A DNA stretch of 64,000 nucleotides, taken from positions 24,799-88,798 of the forward strand of contig JBGAHO010000012.1 of NCBI GenBank assembly GCA_044226195.1, in the 5' to 3' direction. A model generated the notes under the pieces. It was not told where the DNA came from, ran no database searches, and was given only the letters and a program-made list of their open reading frames with translations. The stretch's first letter is position 1; every line of letters starts with the position of its first letter. Position numbers and translations under genes: made by a program. The stretch is from RPQJ01 sp044226195 (lineage in GTDB: Bacteria; Pseudomonadota; Gammaproteobacteria; Steroidobacterales; Steroidobacteraceae). Below are positions 8,859 through 17,795 of the stretch, one piece after another.

Positions 8859-9620
8859 ATGACGACCGACCAGTCTTCGCGCACTCTCCTGTGGATCAGC
8901 GGCGCGACGCAGGGCCTCGGCCTCGGACTGGCGCGGAGGCAACCCTACGCGGACGCGCGGATCATCAACCTGTCCCGCCGCGCGCATCCGGACCTGGAGA
9001 CGGTGTCGTTCGACCTGCGGCAGCCGGAGACCTACGCCGCCGTGCAGGCCAGCTTCGAGCGCGAACTGCGCGACTTCCGCGGCGAGCGCGCCGTGTTCGT
9101 GCACAACGCGTACTACCCGGGACAGCCCGGCTTCGTCGGCGAAGGCGACCCGGCCGAGACGGCGCGCTGCATTCAGGCCAATGCCGCCGCGCCGCTCATC
9201 CTCGGCGAGATGTTCCTGCGCGCCGTGAAGCCCGGCTACGAATCCGGCCTCGTGCTGATGTCGTCGGCCGCGGCGCGACATCCCTTCGCTGGCAATGCGA
9301 GCTACTGCGCGGCCAAGGCCGGGGTCGAGATGTGGGTGCGCACGGTGCGTCGCGAACTGAAGGCACGTGGCCGCCGCACCTGGGTGGTCGCCGTGCGCCC
9401 CGGCTTCGTCGACACGCCCAGCACCCGGCACATTGCGACACTGGCGGCGGAGGAATACCCGGTCGCACCGCAGATGGCACGACAGTTCGAGACCGGGCAA
9501 GGCGTGCTGTCGCCCGACCAGGCCGCGCGCGACATTTGGGCGGCGCTGCCGCCGAAGGGCGACGAATCCGTGCTGCTGTTCGGCGAGATGGTGCCGGACA
9601 CCGCGGCGAAGGCCGGTTAG
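8859..9620 (+). CDS. Short-chain dehydrogenase/reductase
   Basis: The 253-aa protein has SGATQGLGLGLAR as nucleotide-binding loop (from about residue 15), the catalytic Ser in LMSSAAARHPF and SYCAAKAGVEMW as Tyr-x3-Lys motif (near 147-156). The NNAG motif is replaced by VHNAYYP, a feature of sepiapterin reductase/YciK-like SDRs. It is cytoplasmic, with unknown substrate. Its stop overlaps the stop of the convergent regulator gene by 3-4 bp. Confidence 0.85.
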   Translation: MTTDQSSRTLLWISGATQGLGLGLARRQPYADARIINLSRRAHPDLETVSFDLRQPETYAAVQASFERELRDFRGERAVFVHNAYYPGQPGFVGEGDPAETARCIQANAAAPLILGEMFLRAVKPGYESGLVLMSSAAARHPFAGNASYCAAKAGVEMWVRTVRRELKARGRRTWVVAVRPGFVDTPSTRHIATLAAEEYPVAPQMARQFETGQGVLSPDQAARDIWAALPPKGDESVLLFGEMVPDTAAKAG

Positions 9621-10240
9621 TCCAGCCATTCGCGCAGGCCCGCGAGATAGCGGCGCAGGCGCATTTCGGCGAGCGAGGCGTTGCCGGCCAGGATCGCTTC
9701 GACGATGGCGGCGTGCACACGCCGGATGCGCGCGACACCCGCGGCGCGCTCGCTGCGCGGACGGCCTGAGAACGAGGCGTGCTCGTCCGTGAGCCGCAGG
9801 GCGACCGTCAGCAGGAACTGCAGCGTGGGATCGCCGCTCAGTTCGCCGAGCAGCGCATGCAGGCGCTGCAGGTCCGGACCCGTGGCATCGGCATCCAGTC
9901 CCTGCTCCCACTCGATCACGGTCCGCAGTCGACGCCCGCCCGTGGCGGTGAGGCCGGCGCAGGCGAGACCCAGCGCCGCCACCTCCAGCAACTCGCGCAG
10001 CTTCATGATGTCCTGCGGCCGGATCGCGCTGCGCCGGCTCAGGCGTCGCGGCGCCGCAGACAGGCTCGGCGACTTGCGCCGTCCGCGAGCCACGCTGCGG
10101 GCCGCATCGCACCGCCGACGGGCCCGCGCACGAAAGGACTCGACCTCCTCCGCGGGTACGACCAGCGTCAGGGTCACGAGTCCCGCATCTCGCTGTCGCG
10201 CCCGCAGGCTGGCCATTCTCTGCGCCGCCGTCTTTGCCAT
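9617..10240 (-). CDS. FCD-domain regulator with a non-GntR N-terminus
   Basis: The 207-aa protein ends in a helical FCD domain (about residues 75-207: LRELLEVAALGLACAGLT through VHAAIVEAILAGNASLAEM), the effector domain of FadR-type GntR regulators. The usual winged-helix DNA-binding domain is missing. Instead the first 45 residues (AAQRMASLRARQRDAGLVTLTLVVPAEEVESFR) resemble a short ribbon-helix-helix-like segment. ATG 10238-10240 has GAGGG upstream; an ATG-like start 7 codons earlier is possible. The flanking 359-aa gene diverges 119 bp away. DNA binding by the N-terminus is an inference. Confidence 0.65.
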   Translation of the reverse strand: MAKTAAQRMASLRARQRDAGLVTLTLVVPAEEVESFRARARRRCDAARSVARGRRKSPSLSAAPRRLSRRSAIRPQDIMKLRELLEVAALGLACAGLTATGGRRLRTVIEWEQGLDADATGPDLQRLHALLGELSGDPTLQFLLTVALRLTDEHASFSGRPRSERAAGVARIRRVHAAIVEAILAGNASLAEMRLRRYLAGLREWLD

Positions 10241-10359
10241 GCGCCCGCCCTCTTCGTTCACGCACGGGATCGTAACATGTGACGCATTGACGGCCCGCGT
10301 CCCGGGCCGTTACGGTCGACCGGCTGCGTGATCCGCGTGGCCTTGCGCCAGGAGCTTCC

Positions 10360-11439
10360 ATGAGCAGTTCGAGCGACCCCAAGCATCCTTCCGGCCTGCT
10401 GCGGCGCGGCGACTTCGGCTGGCAGGCGCTCTGCAGCGCCTTCGAGCCGACGCTCGAGGACATGATGTCGGACCGGGCCTATTTCGGCATGGTGCCGGAG
10501 GCGTTGTACCTCTGGGGCACGTTCCGCGACGAACGGGGCGAGATCCATTGCCCGATGCGGCGCATCCCCTACGGCCTGCCGGGCGCGGCCAAGGACACGC
10601 GGCGGCGGTTCTTCCTGAGCTCCACACTCGACCACACGGACGGCATGCACATGCACCCGGCCGGCCGGAACTCGGTGCCGAACGACAACTGCACGCGCAC
10701 GCTCGAGGACGGCCGCGTGCACTGGCGCAGCGACCCGGCACAGAAGGGCAACCCGTTCCATGTCACGTGGTCGCCGGACGAGTGCACCTGGATCGAGGCA
10801 GGCGCGATGGAGATCCACGGCCGGCTGGTGAAGCCCGGCATGCACTGGTACCTGCCCGGCCGCGACGCCGGCATGTACTACGTAGCGAACATCTTCGAGA
10901 TGGAAGGCACGATCCTCGGTCGCAAGGTGCGCGGCATGATCGGCTTCGACCCGATCTACATGTACGAAGGCGGCGAGATCTATCGGACCAGAGACGCACT
11001 GGTGCAGGAGAAGCTCGAACTCGTCTGGTACACCTGGGCGACGCGGTACACGGACGGCAGCATCGACTTCGGGCACTTCACGCTCGGCAACGACCAGTTC
11101 GGCTTCGCCATCCTCGGCAACGAGAAGGGCGAGGTGCGCTACACCTACGACGTCGACGGCGTGGTCGACTTCGGCAGCAACGGCTACTGGCAGGACGGCA
11201 TCCGGTACTCGGCCTTCGGCGAGCAGTGGGAATTCCTGCCGGACCCGAAGGGCCGGCTCCTGGGCCTCGGCGAGCTCAAGAATCCGCAGGTCGACGGCCG
11301 CTGGTGCCGTGTCGGCGAAACGCGCGAGCCGGACGTGTGGTTCGCGTGGGGCGAAGCGGCCCCGAGCCACGGGTACCGGCCGGTCAATCGCCTGCCGGGC
11401 ACCGGCACGCGCGTCGGCGTGAATTTCCGCAAGTACTGA
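10360..11439 (+). CDS. Uncharacterised 359-aa protein
   Basis: This soluble protein has no signal peptide and no membrane helices. It is rich in Trp, Tyr, Gly and Asp and looks beta-rich: repeated strand-turn units such as GEIHCPMRRIPYGL, FHVTWSPDECTWIEAG and IDFGHFTLGNDQFGFAI. The layout recalls lipocalin-like/CrtC-AttH-type or DUF7064-like proteins found near steroid or polyketide catabolism, but I do not recognise it firmly. ATG 10360 has AGGAG a few bases upstream. It is convergent with, and 4 bp from, the crotonase gene at 11444. Codon use is like its neighbours, so it is a real gene. Confidence 0.75.
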   Translation: MSSSSDPKHPSGLLRRGDFGWQALCSAFEPTLEDMMSDRAYFGMVPEALYLWGTFRDERGEIHCPMRRIPYGLPGAAKDTRRRFFLSSTLDHTDGMHMHPAGRNSVPNDNCTRTLEDGRVHWRSDPAQKGNPFHVTWSPDECTWIEAGAMEIHGRLVKPGMHWYLPGRDAGMYYVANIFEMEGTILGRKVRGMIGFDPIYMYEGGEIYRTRDALVQEKLELVWYTWATRYTDGSIDFGHFTLGNDQFGFAILGNEKGEVRYTYDVDGVVDFGSNGYWQDGIRYSAFGEQWEFLPDPKGRLLGLGELKNPQVDGRWCRVGETREPDVWFAWGEAAPSHGYRPVNRLPGTGTRVGVNFRKY

Positions 11440-11443
11440 CCGG

Positions 11444-12229
11444 CTAGCGCCCGGAGAACTTCGGCGGGCGCTTCTCGAGAAAGGCCTTGGCCGCCTCACC
11501 GAAATCCGCGGAATTCTGCAGCGTGGCCTGGTAGGTGATCTCGGCCTGGATCGCGTCGTCGACCGTGTCGGCCTCGGCATTGAGCGCGGCACGCAGCAGC
11601 GCGTTCGCCATCGGCGGATTGGCCGCGAACTTCTCGGCGACCACGAGCGCTCGCTCCAGCGCCTTGCCGGGCTCGCAGAGCTCGTTGACCAGTTGCATCT
11701 TCAAGGCCTCCTCGGCGCCGAACGGCTCGGCGAAGGCGGCGAGCTCCATGGTCTTGCGGTGCCCGATCTTGCGCGGAATCGACCAGAGGCCACCGACGTC
11801 GGGGATCAGGCCCACCTTGATGAAGGCGATCTTGAACTTCGCATCGCTCGCCGCGACGCAATAGTCGCTGGCGGCCGCGAACGACACGCCGCAGCCCGCG
11901 GCATTGCCCTCCACCGCGCACAGGAACGGCTTCGGCCCGGTCACCAGCAGCCGGAAGATGCGCGTGGCCAGTTCCATGCGGATGCGACCCTTCAGGACCG
12001 GACGCGACTCCATTTCCGTGATGTCGCCGCCCGCGCAGAGATGGCCGCCCGCGCCCGTGAGCACGATGGCCCGGATGTCCTCGTCGGATTCGAGTTCGAG
12101 CAGGCGGTCCCACATCTGCTGGCGCATCGCGAGCCCGAAGGCATTCATGCGCCTCGGGTAGTTCAGCGTCAGGATCCCGATGGAGCCCTCGCGCCGCACC
12201 AGCACCCGGTCTTCCGTCGCTTCACTCAC
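11444..12229 (-). CDS. Enoyl-CoA hydratase/isomerase family protein
   Basis: The 261-aa crotonase contains LNYPRRMNAF near residue 23, GAGGHLCAGGDITEM near 60 and AVEGNAAGCGVSFAAASDYCVA near 100, and ends EKRPPKFSGR. In place of the usual catalytic Glu in the second motif is SFAAASD, but downstream Glu and Asp residues remain. GTG 12227-12229 overlaps the TGA of the upstream dehydrogenase (GTGA), indicating translational coupling. It is the last gene of the 17.7-11.4 kb operon. Confidence 0.87.
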   Translation of the reverse strand: MSEATEDRVLVRREGSIGILTLNYPRRMNAFGLAMRQQMWDRLLELESDEDIRAIVLTGAGGHLCAGGDITEMESRPVLKGRIRMELATRIFRLLVTGPKPFLCAVEGNAAGCGVSFAAASDYCVAASDAKFKIAFIKVGLIPDVGGLWSIPRKIGHRKTMELAAFAEPFGAEEALKMQLVNELCEPGKALERALVVAEKFAANPPMANALLRAALNAEADTVDDAIQAEITYQATLQNSADFGEAAKAFLEKRPPKFSGR

Positions 12230-13356
12230 AGCAGCGCTCCGTACAGCTCGAGGTGGGTATCGACGTCGCCGTGGGTCAGGTCGATGACGACCAGTCGTTT
12301 GAAGTACCAGCCGACCGGCAGGTCGTCGGTCATGCCCATGCCACCGTGCAACTGCACGGCCTGCTCGCCGACGTAGCGCCCCGACTGGCCCGCCATCACC
12401 TTGGCCGCCGAGACGGCGCGACGCCGCTCGCAGCGATCGTCGTCGTCGATCTTCGCGGCCGCCAGCAGGGCTGTCGAGCGCGCCTGCTCGATCGCGATGG
12501 CCATGTCGGCCGCGCGGTGCTGCAGGGCCTGGAAGTTGCCGATGGCCTGCCCGAACTGCTTGCGCGTGCGCAGGTGCTCGGCCGTCATCTCCAGCAGCTT
12601 CTCCATCACGCCCACGGCCTCGGCGCAGAGGCCGGCCGTGCCGCGATCGATCGCGCGTTCGAGTTCGTCGTAGCCCCGGTGCAGGGGCCCGACCCGCGCG
12701 CCCTCGCCCACCTCGACGTTCGCGAGCGTCACCTCCGCGGCATGTGCGCCGTCGATCGTGGGCTTGTCGTCGATCTCGATGCCTGGCGCATCGGCCGGCA
12801 CCAGGAACAGCGACACGCCCGCCGCACCGCGGGCGGCCCCTTCGGTGCGCGCGGAGACGATCAGCGCATCGGCACCCGCCGCGCCGATCACGGCCGTCTT
12901 GCGGCCATTCAGCACGTAGCCCGGTCCGCGCCGCTCGGCCCGCGTCTCGACGTGATCGAGATCGAAGCGCGCGCCCGGCTCGTATGCCGCGACCACCACA
13001 CGTTTCTCGCCGGCAGCGATGGCGGGCAGCCACTGCGCGCGCTGCGCATCGCTGCCGGCCCGCGCGAGCAGAGGCGCGGCGACCAACGCGGTCTGCAGGT
13101 AAGGCTCGACGGTGAGCGCGCGGCCGAAGGCCTGCATGACCAGCAACGCCTCGATCGACGAAGCGCCCATGCCCCCGTCCGCCTCGGGCACGTTCAGTCC
13201 CAGCAGGCCGAGATCGGCGAGCTGGCGCCAGTTGGATTGCCAGTTTTCCGCGCCCGAGGCCAATCGGCGCCGGCGCGTGAAGTCGTAGTCGGTCTCCAGC
13301 CAGCGGGCGACCGCCTCGGCCAGCATCGACTGTTCGTCGCTGAGCGTGAAGTCCAT
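12226..13356 (-). CDS. Acyl-CoA dehydrogenase, small-partner type of a pair
   Basis: The 376-aa flavoprotein-type protein starts MDFTLSDEQSMLAEAVARWL and carries the ACAD helical N-terminal, middle beta and C-terminal helical domains: VVVAAYEPGARFDLD, LNGRKTAVIGAAGADALIVSA and RTRKQFGQAIGNFQALQHRAADM. There is no YEGT motif with the usual catalytic Glu near the C-terminus, which ends GDVDTHLELYGALL. This resembles the FadE18/FadE27-like partner of heteromeric steroid-type ACADs. It lies 2 bp after the second dehydrogenase and overlaps the crotonase start. Partner assignment is inference. Confidence 0.85.
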   Translation of the reverse strand: MDFTLSDEQSMLAEAVARWLETDYDFTRRRRLASGAENWQSNWRQLADLGLLGLNVPEADGGMGASSIEALLVMQAFGRALTVEPYLQTALVAAPLLARAGSDAQRAQWLPAIAAGEKRVVVAAYEPGARFDLDHVETRAERRGPGYVLNGRKTAVIGAAGADALIVSARTEGAARGAAGVSLFLVPADAPGIEIDDKPTIDGAHAAEVTLANVEVGEGARVGPLHRGYDELERAIDRGTAGLCAEAVGVMEKLLEMTAEHLRTRKQFGQAIGNFQALQHRAADMAIAIEQARSTALLAAAKIDDDDRCERRRAVSAAKVMAGQSGRYVGEQAVQLHGGMGMTDDLPVGWYFKRLVVIDLTHGDVDTHLELYGALL

Positions 13357-13358
13357 GG

Positions 13359-14555
13359 TCAGAGCCCCACGACCGAGCGCGCGATGATGTTCCGCTGCAC
13401 TTCGTTGGTGCCGCCATAGATGGCGACCTTGCGCAGGTCGAAGTACTGCGCTGCCAGCCCGGCCAGCTGCGCGCCGCCCGGCATCTCGGCGCCATGATTC
13501 GCCTCGAGCCACTCCGGCGAGTACTGGACCGCATTCGGGCCCGAGCACTCCATCAGCAGCGCGCCGAGGGCCATCTGGATCTCGGAGCCGCGGATCTTGA
13601 GCATCGAGGCCTCGCTCGACACGTCCCGGCCAGCCTGCTCGAGCGAGATGACGCGCATCAGCGACCACTCGTGCGACAGCACCTGGATCTCGAGCCGAGC
13701 GACCTTTTCGCGGAAGCGCGGATCTTCGATCAGCGGCTTGCCACGCTTGGTCTCGCGAGCCGCGAGGTCCTTCAGCCGGCTCAACAGGCGCTTGCACATG
13801 CCGATGCCGGCGATGTTGGTGCGCTCGTGGCCGAGCAGGTACTTGGCGATCGCCCAGCCGCGGTGTTCCTCGCCGACGAGGTTCTCCACCGGCACTTCGA
13901 GACCGTCGAGGAACACTTCGTTGACGTCGGCGCCCTGGTCGAGCGTCTTGATCGGCTGCACCTTGAGGCCCGGGGTCTTCATGTCGATCAGCAGGAACGA
14001 GATGCCCTGCTGCGGCTTGCCCTCGGCGTTCGTGCGCACGAGGCAGAAGAACATGTTCGCGTAGTGCGCGAGCGTGGTCCACGTCTTCTGGCCGTTGACC
14101 ACGTACACGTCGCCGCGGCGCTCGGCACGCGTCTTGAGCGACGCGAGATCGGAGCCTGCGCCCGGCTCCGAATAGCCCTGGCACCACCAGTCCTGCAGAT
14201 CGAGGATGCGTGGCAGGTAGCGCGCCCGTTGCTCAGGCGTGCCGAATTTCATCAGCACCGGACCGAGCATGGACAGGCCGAACGGGAGCTGGCGCGGCGC
14301 GCCACCGACGTAGCACTCTTCGTCGAAGATCGAGCGCTGGCGCGAGTTCCAGCCCGTGCCGCCGTACTGCACCGGCCAGCCGGGCGCGGCCCAGCCCTTC
14401 GCGTGCAGGATGCGCTGCCACGTGACGTAGTCTTCGCGCGGCACGCGGCGGAAGCCGCGCACGCGCTCCCGAATCTCGGCCGGCAGGTTCTTCGCGACGA
14501 ACTCGCGCACTTCCGCGCGGAACGCCAGGTCTTCGGGGGATTCGCGCAGGTCCAT
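13359..14555 (-). CDS. Acyl-CoA dehydrogenase, large-partner type of a pair
   Basis: The 398-aa protein starts MDLRESPEDLAFRAEVREFV and shows WCQGYSEPGAGSDLASLKT (FAD/acyl site, near 131) and YVVNGQKTWTTLAHYANMFF. The C-terminal motif is AIYGGTNEVQRNIIARSVVGL, where the MCAD-type Glu of YEGT is Gly. This is the pattern of FadE17/26-like subunits of alpha2-beta2 dehydrogenases for cyclic or side-chain acyl-CoAs. It is directly followed by the smaller ACAD with which it probably forms the enzyme. Its start has no gap problem; the crotonase stop lies 7 bp upstream. Confidence 0.87.
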   Translation of the reverse strand: MDLRESPEDLAFRAEVREFVAKNLPAEIRERVRGFRRVPREDYVTWQRILHAKGWAAPGWPVQYGGTGWNSRQRSIFDEECYVGGAPRQLPFGLSMLGPVLMKFGTPEQRARYLPRILDLQDWWCQGYSEPGAGSDLASLKTRAERRGDVYVVNGQKTWTTLAHYANMFFCLVRTNAEGKPQQGISFLLIDMKTPGLKVQPIKTLDQGADVNEVFLDGLEVPVENLVGEEHRGWAIAKYLLGHERTNIAGIGMCKRLLSRLKDLAARETKRGKPLIEDPRFREKVARLEIQVLSHEWSLMRVISLEQAGRDVSSEASMLKIRGSEIQMALGALLMECSGPNAVQYSPEWLEANHGAEMPGGAQLAGLAAQYFDLRKVAIYGGTNEVQRNIIARSVVGL

Positions 14556-14562
14556 GGGGCCC

Positions 14563-15372
14563 TCAGCGACCGGTGAACTTCGGCGAGCGCTTTTCCTTGA
14601 AGGCGAGCTTGCCCTCCTGGAAGTCCTCGCTGACGTTGGAATCCATCATCTCGGCGCTGTCCGCCATCACCGCCTCGTGCAGTGACTGGAACGGCAGGTC
14701 CCAGAGCTGGCGCTTCAGCGAGCGCGTGGAGCGCGGCGAGACGTTGTCCGCGATGTCCTTCGCATAGGCATACGTGGCCTCGGCGAGCTGCGCCGCAGGG
14801 ACCACCTGCTGCGCGAGCCCGAGACGCTGCGCCTCCGGTCCCTTGATCTTGCGCGCGGACAGCAGCAGGTCGAGGGCCGTGGCATGCCCCGCCACGCGCT
14901 CCAGGATCCACGCCATGCCGTACTCCGAGGCGAGGCCGATGCGGGCGAACGCCGTGGTCAGCGTCGCTTCCTCGGCGACGAAGCGCACGTCGCAGAACAG
15001 CGCATGCACGAGGCCGAGCCCGGCCGCGGCGCCGTTGATCATGCCGATGATCGGCTTCGGGATCGCCGGGAAATACGTGGCGCGGCTCTGGTAATCGGGG
15101 CGCCGGCTGAAGTCGTAGGCCCGCGGCAGCTTGTCGATCAGCCGGCGCGGGTTGTCCGACTTGAAGCCGGTGATGTCGCCACCCGCGCAGAAGGCGCGCC
15201 CGGCGCCGGTCAGCACGATGACGCGCACGCCATCGTCCGCGCCAGCCGCGTGCATGGCCTGGTAGACCTCCTCCGCCATGACGTCGGTCCAGGCATTCAA
15301 CTGCTCGGGCCGATTGAGGGTGATGGTCGCGATCCGGTCGCGGACCTCGTACTGGATCTGCTGGTAGCTCAC
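14563..15372 (-). CDS. Enoyl-CoA hydratase
   Basis: The 269-aa crotonase begins with GTG (15370-15372) preceded by AAGGAGAG at good spacing. It has LNRPEQLNAW, GAGRAFCAGGDITGF near residue 70, INGAAAGLGLVHALFCDVRF near 115 and the ARIGLASEYG segment, and ends EKRSPKFTGR. The catalytic architecture is compatible with hydration of 2-enoyl-CoA. It sits between the ACAD pair and the CoA-transferase in the same operon. Confidence 0.88.
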   Translation of the reverse strand: MSYQQIQYEVRDRIATITLNRPEQLNAWTDVMAEEVYQAMHAAGADDGVRVIVLTGAGRAFCAGGDITGFKSDNPRRLIDKLPRAYDFSRRPDYQSRATYFPAIPKPIIGMINGAAAGLGLVHALFCDVRFVAEEATLTTAFARIGLASEYGMAWILERVAGHATALDLLLSARKIKGPEAQRLGLAQQVVPAAQLAEATYAYAKDIADNVSPRSTRSLKRQLWDLPFQSLHEAVMADSAEMMDSNVSEDFQEGKLAFKEKRSPKFTGR

Positions 15373-15382
15373 GGGCTCTCCT

Positions 15383-16561
15383 TCAGACGGCGCCTTGCGC
15401 GCGCAGGCCGGCGATGGCCTCGGCCGAATAGCCGAGTTCACCGAGTACCGCGTCCGTATGCTGGCCCAGCGCGGGCACCGGGTCCATCCTCGGCTCGACG
15501 CCGTCGAGCCCGGCGGGCGGCCGCAGGGCCGGCACGACCCCCTTCTCGGTCCCGACGGTCGTCCAGCGACCACGCGCTGCCAGCTGCGGGTGCTGCCAGA
15601 CCTCGGCGATGTCGTTGATGCGGGCGTTGGCGATGCCGGCCGCGTCGAGCCGCGCGACCACCTCGGGCGCGCTCAGGTTTGCGAACGCCGCGTGGATCAC
15701 TTCGTCGAGCGCCGCACGGGCGCCCGTGCGCAACGCATTGCTGGCGAACCGGGCATCGGTCGCGAGGCCCGGCTGCAGCAGCACCTTGTCGCAGAAGATC
15801 GCCCACTCGCGCTCGTTCTGCAGGCCGAACATCACCAGCCTGCCGTCGCCGGCACGGAACGGTCCGTACGGATAGATCGTCGCGTGCGCGGCACCGGTGC
15901 GCTTCGGCGGCGCCGCGCCTTCGAACGCGTAGTAGAGCGGGAAGCTCATCCACTCGACCATGGTCTCGAGCAGCGCGACGTCGATGTGCGAGCCGCGCCC
16001 GGTCTTGCCCCGCTGCAGCAGCGCCGCGAGGATGCTCGAGTACGCATACATGCCGGCCGAGATGTCGGCGATCGAGTTACCCGCCTTCGCCGGCGAGTCC
16101 GGCGTGCCGGTCACCGAAAGAAAGCCCGACTCGCTCTGGATCAGCAGGTCGTAGGCCTTCTTCTGCGCGTATGGGCCATCGGCGCCGTAACCGGAGATGT
16201 CGCAGACGATCAGGCGCGGGAACCGCTGCGAGAGTTCGTCGTAGCCGAGCCCGAGCCGCGCCGCGGCGCCGGGCGCGAGGTTCTGCACCAGCACGTCGGC
16301 CGATTCGAGCAGTTTGCCGAGGATCTTCTTCGCCTCGGCGTGCTTGACGTCGAGGGTGACGCTTTCCTTCGAACGGTTGGTCCAGACGAAGTGCGAAGCG
16401 AGGCCGCGCACCCGCGTGTCGTAGTCGCGCGCGAAGTCGCCGGCGCCCGGACGCTCGATCTTGATGACGCGGGCCCCGAGGTCCGCGAGCTGGCGCGTGC
16501 AGAACGGCGCCGCGATGGCGTGCTCCAGCGTGACCACGGTGACGCCGTCGAGGGGGCGCAT
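15383..16561 (-). CDS. CaiB/BaiF family (family III) CoA-transferase
   Basis: The 392-aa protein opens MRPLDGVTVVTLEHAIAAPFCTRQLADLGARVIKIE, the standard formyl-CoA/carnitine CoA-transferase start. The catalytic Asp is in KKAYDLLIQSESGFL (near residue 167), and the fold continues with GTPDSPAKAGNSIADI. Such enzymes move CoA from a donor thioester to a free acid, activating it for beta-oxidation without ATP. It is 10 bp after the dehydrogenase and 10 bp before the crotonase. The acceptor acid is unknown. Confidence 0.9.
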   Translation of the reverse strand: MRPLDGVTVVTLEHAIAAPFCTRQLADLGARVIKIERPGAGDFARDYDTRVRGLASHFVWTNRSKESVTLDVKHAEAKKILGKLLESADVLVQNLAPGAAARLGLGYDELSQRFPRLIVCDISGYGADGPYAQKKAYDLLIQSESGFLSVTGTPDSPAKAGNSIADISAGMYAYSSILAALLQRGKTGRGSHIDVALLETMVEWMSFPLYYAFEGAAPPKRTGAAHATIYPYGPFRAGDGRLVMFGLQNEREWAIFCDKVLLQPGLATDARFASNALRTGARAALDEVIHAAFANLSAPEVVARLDAAGIANARINDIAEVWQHPQLAARGRWTTVGTEKGVVPALRPPAGLDGVEPRMDPVPALGQHTDAVLGELGYSAEAIAGLRAQGAV

Positions 16562-16571
16562 CGCGGCCTGC

Positions 16572-17729
16572 TCAGAAGGAACGCGGCAGGCCGAGCACGT
16601 GCTCGGCGATGTACGACAGGATCAGGTTCGTCGAGATCGGCGCCACCTGGTAGAGGCGCGTCTCGCGGAACTTGCGCTCCACGTCGTACTCGCAGGCGAA
16701 GCCGAAGCCGCCGTGCGTCTGCAGGCAGGCGTTGCCCGCCTCCCAGGAAGCCTTGGCCGCGAGGTACTTGGCCATGTTCGCCTCGGCGCCACAGGGCTTC
16801 TTGGCGTCGTACAGCTCGCAGGCTCGGAAACGCATCAGGCTCGCCGCCTCGACCTCGATGTACGACTCGGCGAGCGGGAACTGCACGCCCTGGTTCTGCC
16901 CGATCGGGCGGTCGAACACGCGACGTTCGTTGGCGTACTTCGAGGCGCGCTCGACGAACCAGTAGCCGTCGCCGATGCACTCGGCGGCGATCAGCACGCG
17001 CTCGGCATTGAGGCCGTCGAGGATGTACTTGAAGCCCTGACCCTCGACGCCGATCAGGTTCTCGGCCGGGATCTCGAGGTCGTCGAAGAACAGCTCGTTG
17101 GTCTCGTGGTTGACCATGTTGTCGATCGAGCGCAGCGTCAGGCCCTTGCCGATGGCCTCGCGCAGGTCGACGACGAAGACCGACAGCCCTTCCGACTTCT
17201 TCTTCACTTCGCTGAGCGGCGTGGTGCGCGCGAGCAGCAGCATGAGGTCGGAGTGACGCACGCGCGAGATCCAGACCTTCTGCCCCTTGACCACATAGCG
17301 GTCGCCCTTGCGCACCGCGGTGGTCTTCAGCTTGGTCGTGTCGGTGCCCGTGGTCGGCTCGGTCACGGCCATCGACTGCAGGCGCAGCTCGCCGGTCGCG
17401 ATCTTGCTGAGGTAGTCCTGCTTCTGCCGTTCGTTGCCGTGCCGCACCAGCACGTTCATGACGTACATCTGGCCGTGGCAGGCGCCGGAGTTGCCGCCGC
17501 TGCGGTTGATCTCCTCCATGATCACGGAGGCCTCGGCGAGGCTGAGCCCCGACCCGCCGTACTCGTGCGGGATCAGCGCCGCGAGCCAGCCCGCCTTGGT
17601 CAGCGCGTCGACGAACTCGCTCGGGTAGGCCCGCGCGAGGTCCACCTTGCGGAAGTACTCGTCGGGGAACTGGGCGCACAGGGCGCGCACGCCGCTGCGC
17701 ACTTCCTCGTAGTTGTCGTCTGGTCTCAT
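16572..17729 (-). CDS. Acyl-CoA dehydrogenase
   Basis: This 385-aa ACAD includes LQSMAVTEPTTGTDTTKLKTTA (near 115), YVVKGQKVWISRVRHSDLMLLLA (near 145) and ACLQTHGGFGFACEYDVERKFRETRLYQVAPISTNLILSYIAEHVLGLPRSF at the C-terminus, where the YEGT catalytic motif is replaced by APISTN. It is complete and stands alone, unlike the paired ACADs of this window. It is the first gene of the 17.7-11.4 kb operon, with ATG at 17727-17729 immediately downstream of an AT-rich promoter segment. Confidence 0.87.
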   Translation of the reverse strand: MRPDDNYEEVRSGVRALCAQFPDEYFRKVDLARAYPSEFVDALTKAGWLAALIPHEYGGSGLSLAEASVIMEEINRSGGNSGACHGQMYVMNVLVRHGNERQKQDYLSKIATGELRLQSMAVTEPTTGTDTTKLKTTAVRKGDRYVVKGQKVWISRVRHSDLMLLLARTTPLSEVKKKSEGLSVFVVDLREAIGKGLTLRSIDNMVNHETNELFFDDLEIPAENLIGVEGQGFKYILDGLNAERVLIAAECIGDGYWFVERASKYANERRVFDRPIGQNQGVQFPLAESYIEVEAASLMRFRACELYDAKKPCGAEANMAKYLAAKASWEAGNACLQTHGGFGFACEYDVERKFRETRLYQVAPISTNLILSYIAEHVLGLPRSF

Positions 17730-17757
17730 ATGTGAATTATGATCGAATATGTGAACG
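17729..17757. promoter_or_regulatory. AT-rich promoter/operator with TATGTGAA direct repeats
   Basis: TATGTGAA occurs at 17729-17736 and again at 17748-17755 (as TATGTGAACG), 19 bp apart, in a conspicuously AT-rich patch between the start of the dehydrogenase gene at 17729 and the end of the synthetase gene at 17796. Two half-sites on nearly the same DNA face suggest a regulator site, and the same TATGTGAACG occurs at 25594. The promoter hexamers themselves are not clear. Confidence 0.4.
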
Positions 17758-17795
17758 CTCGTCCAGTTCGCGGCCCGGTGCCGGGCGGATCCGGA

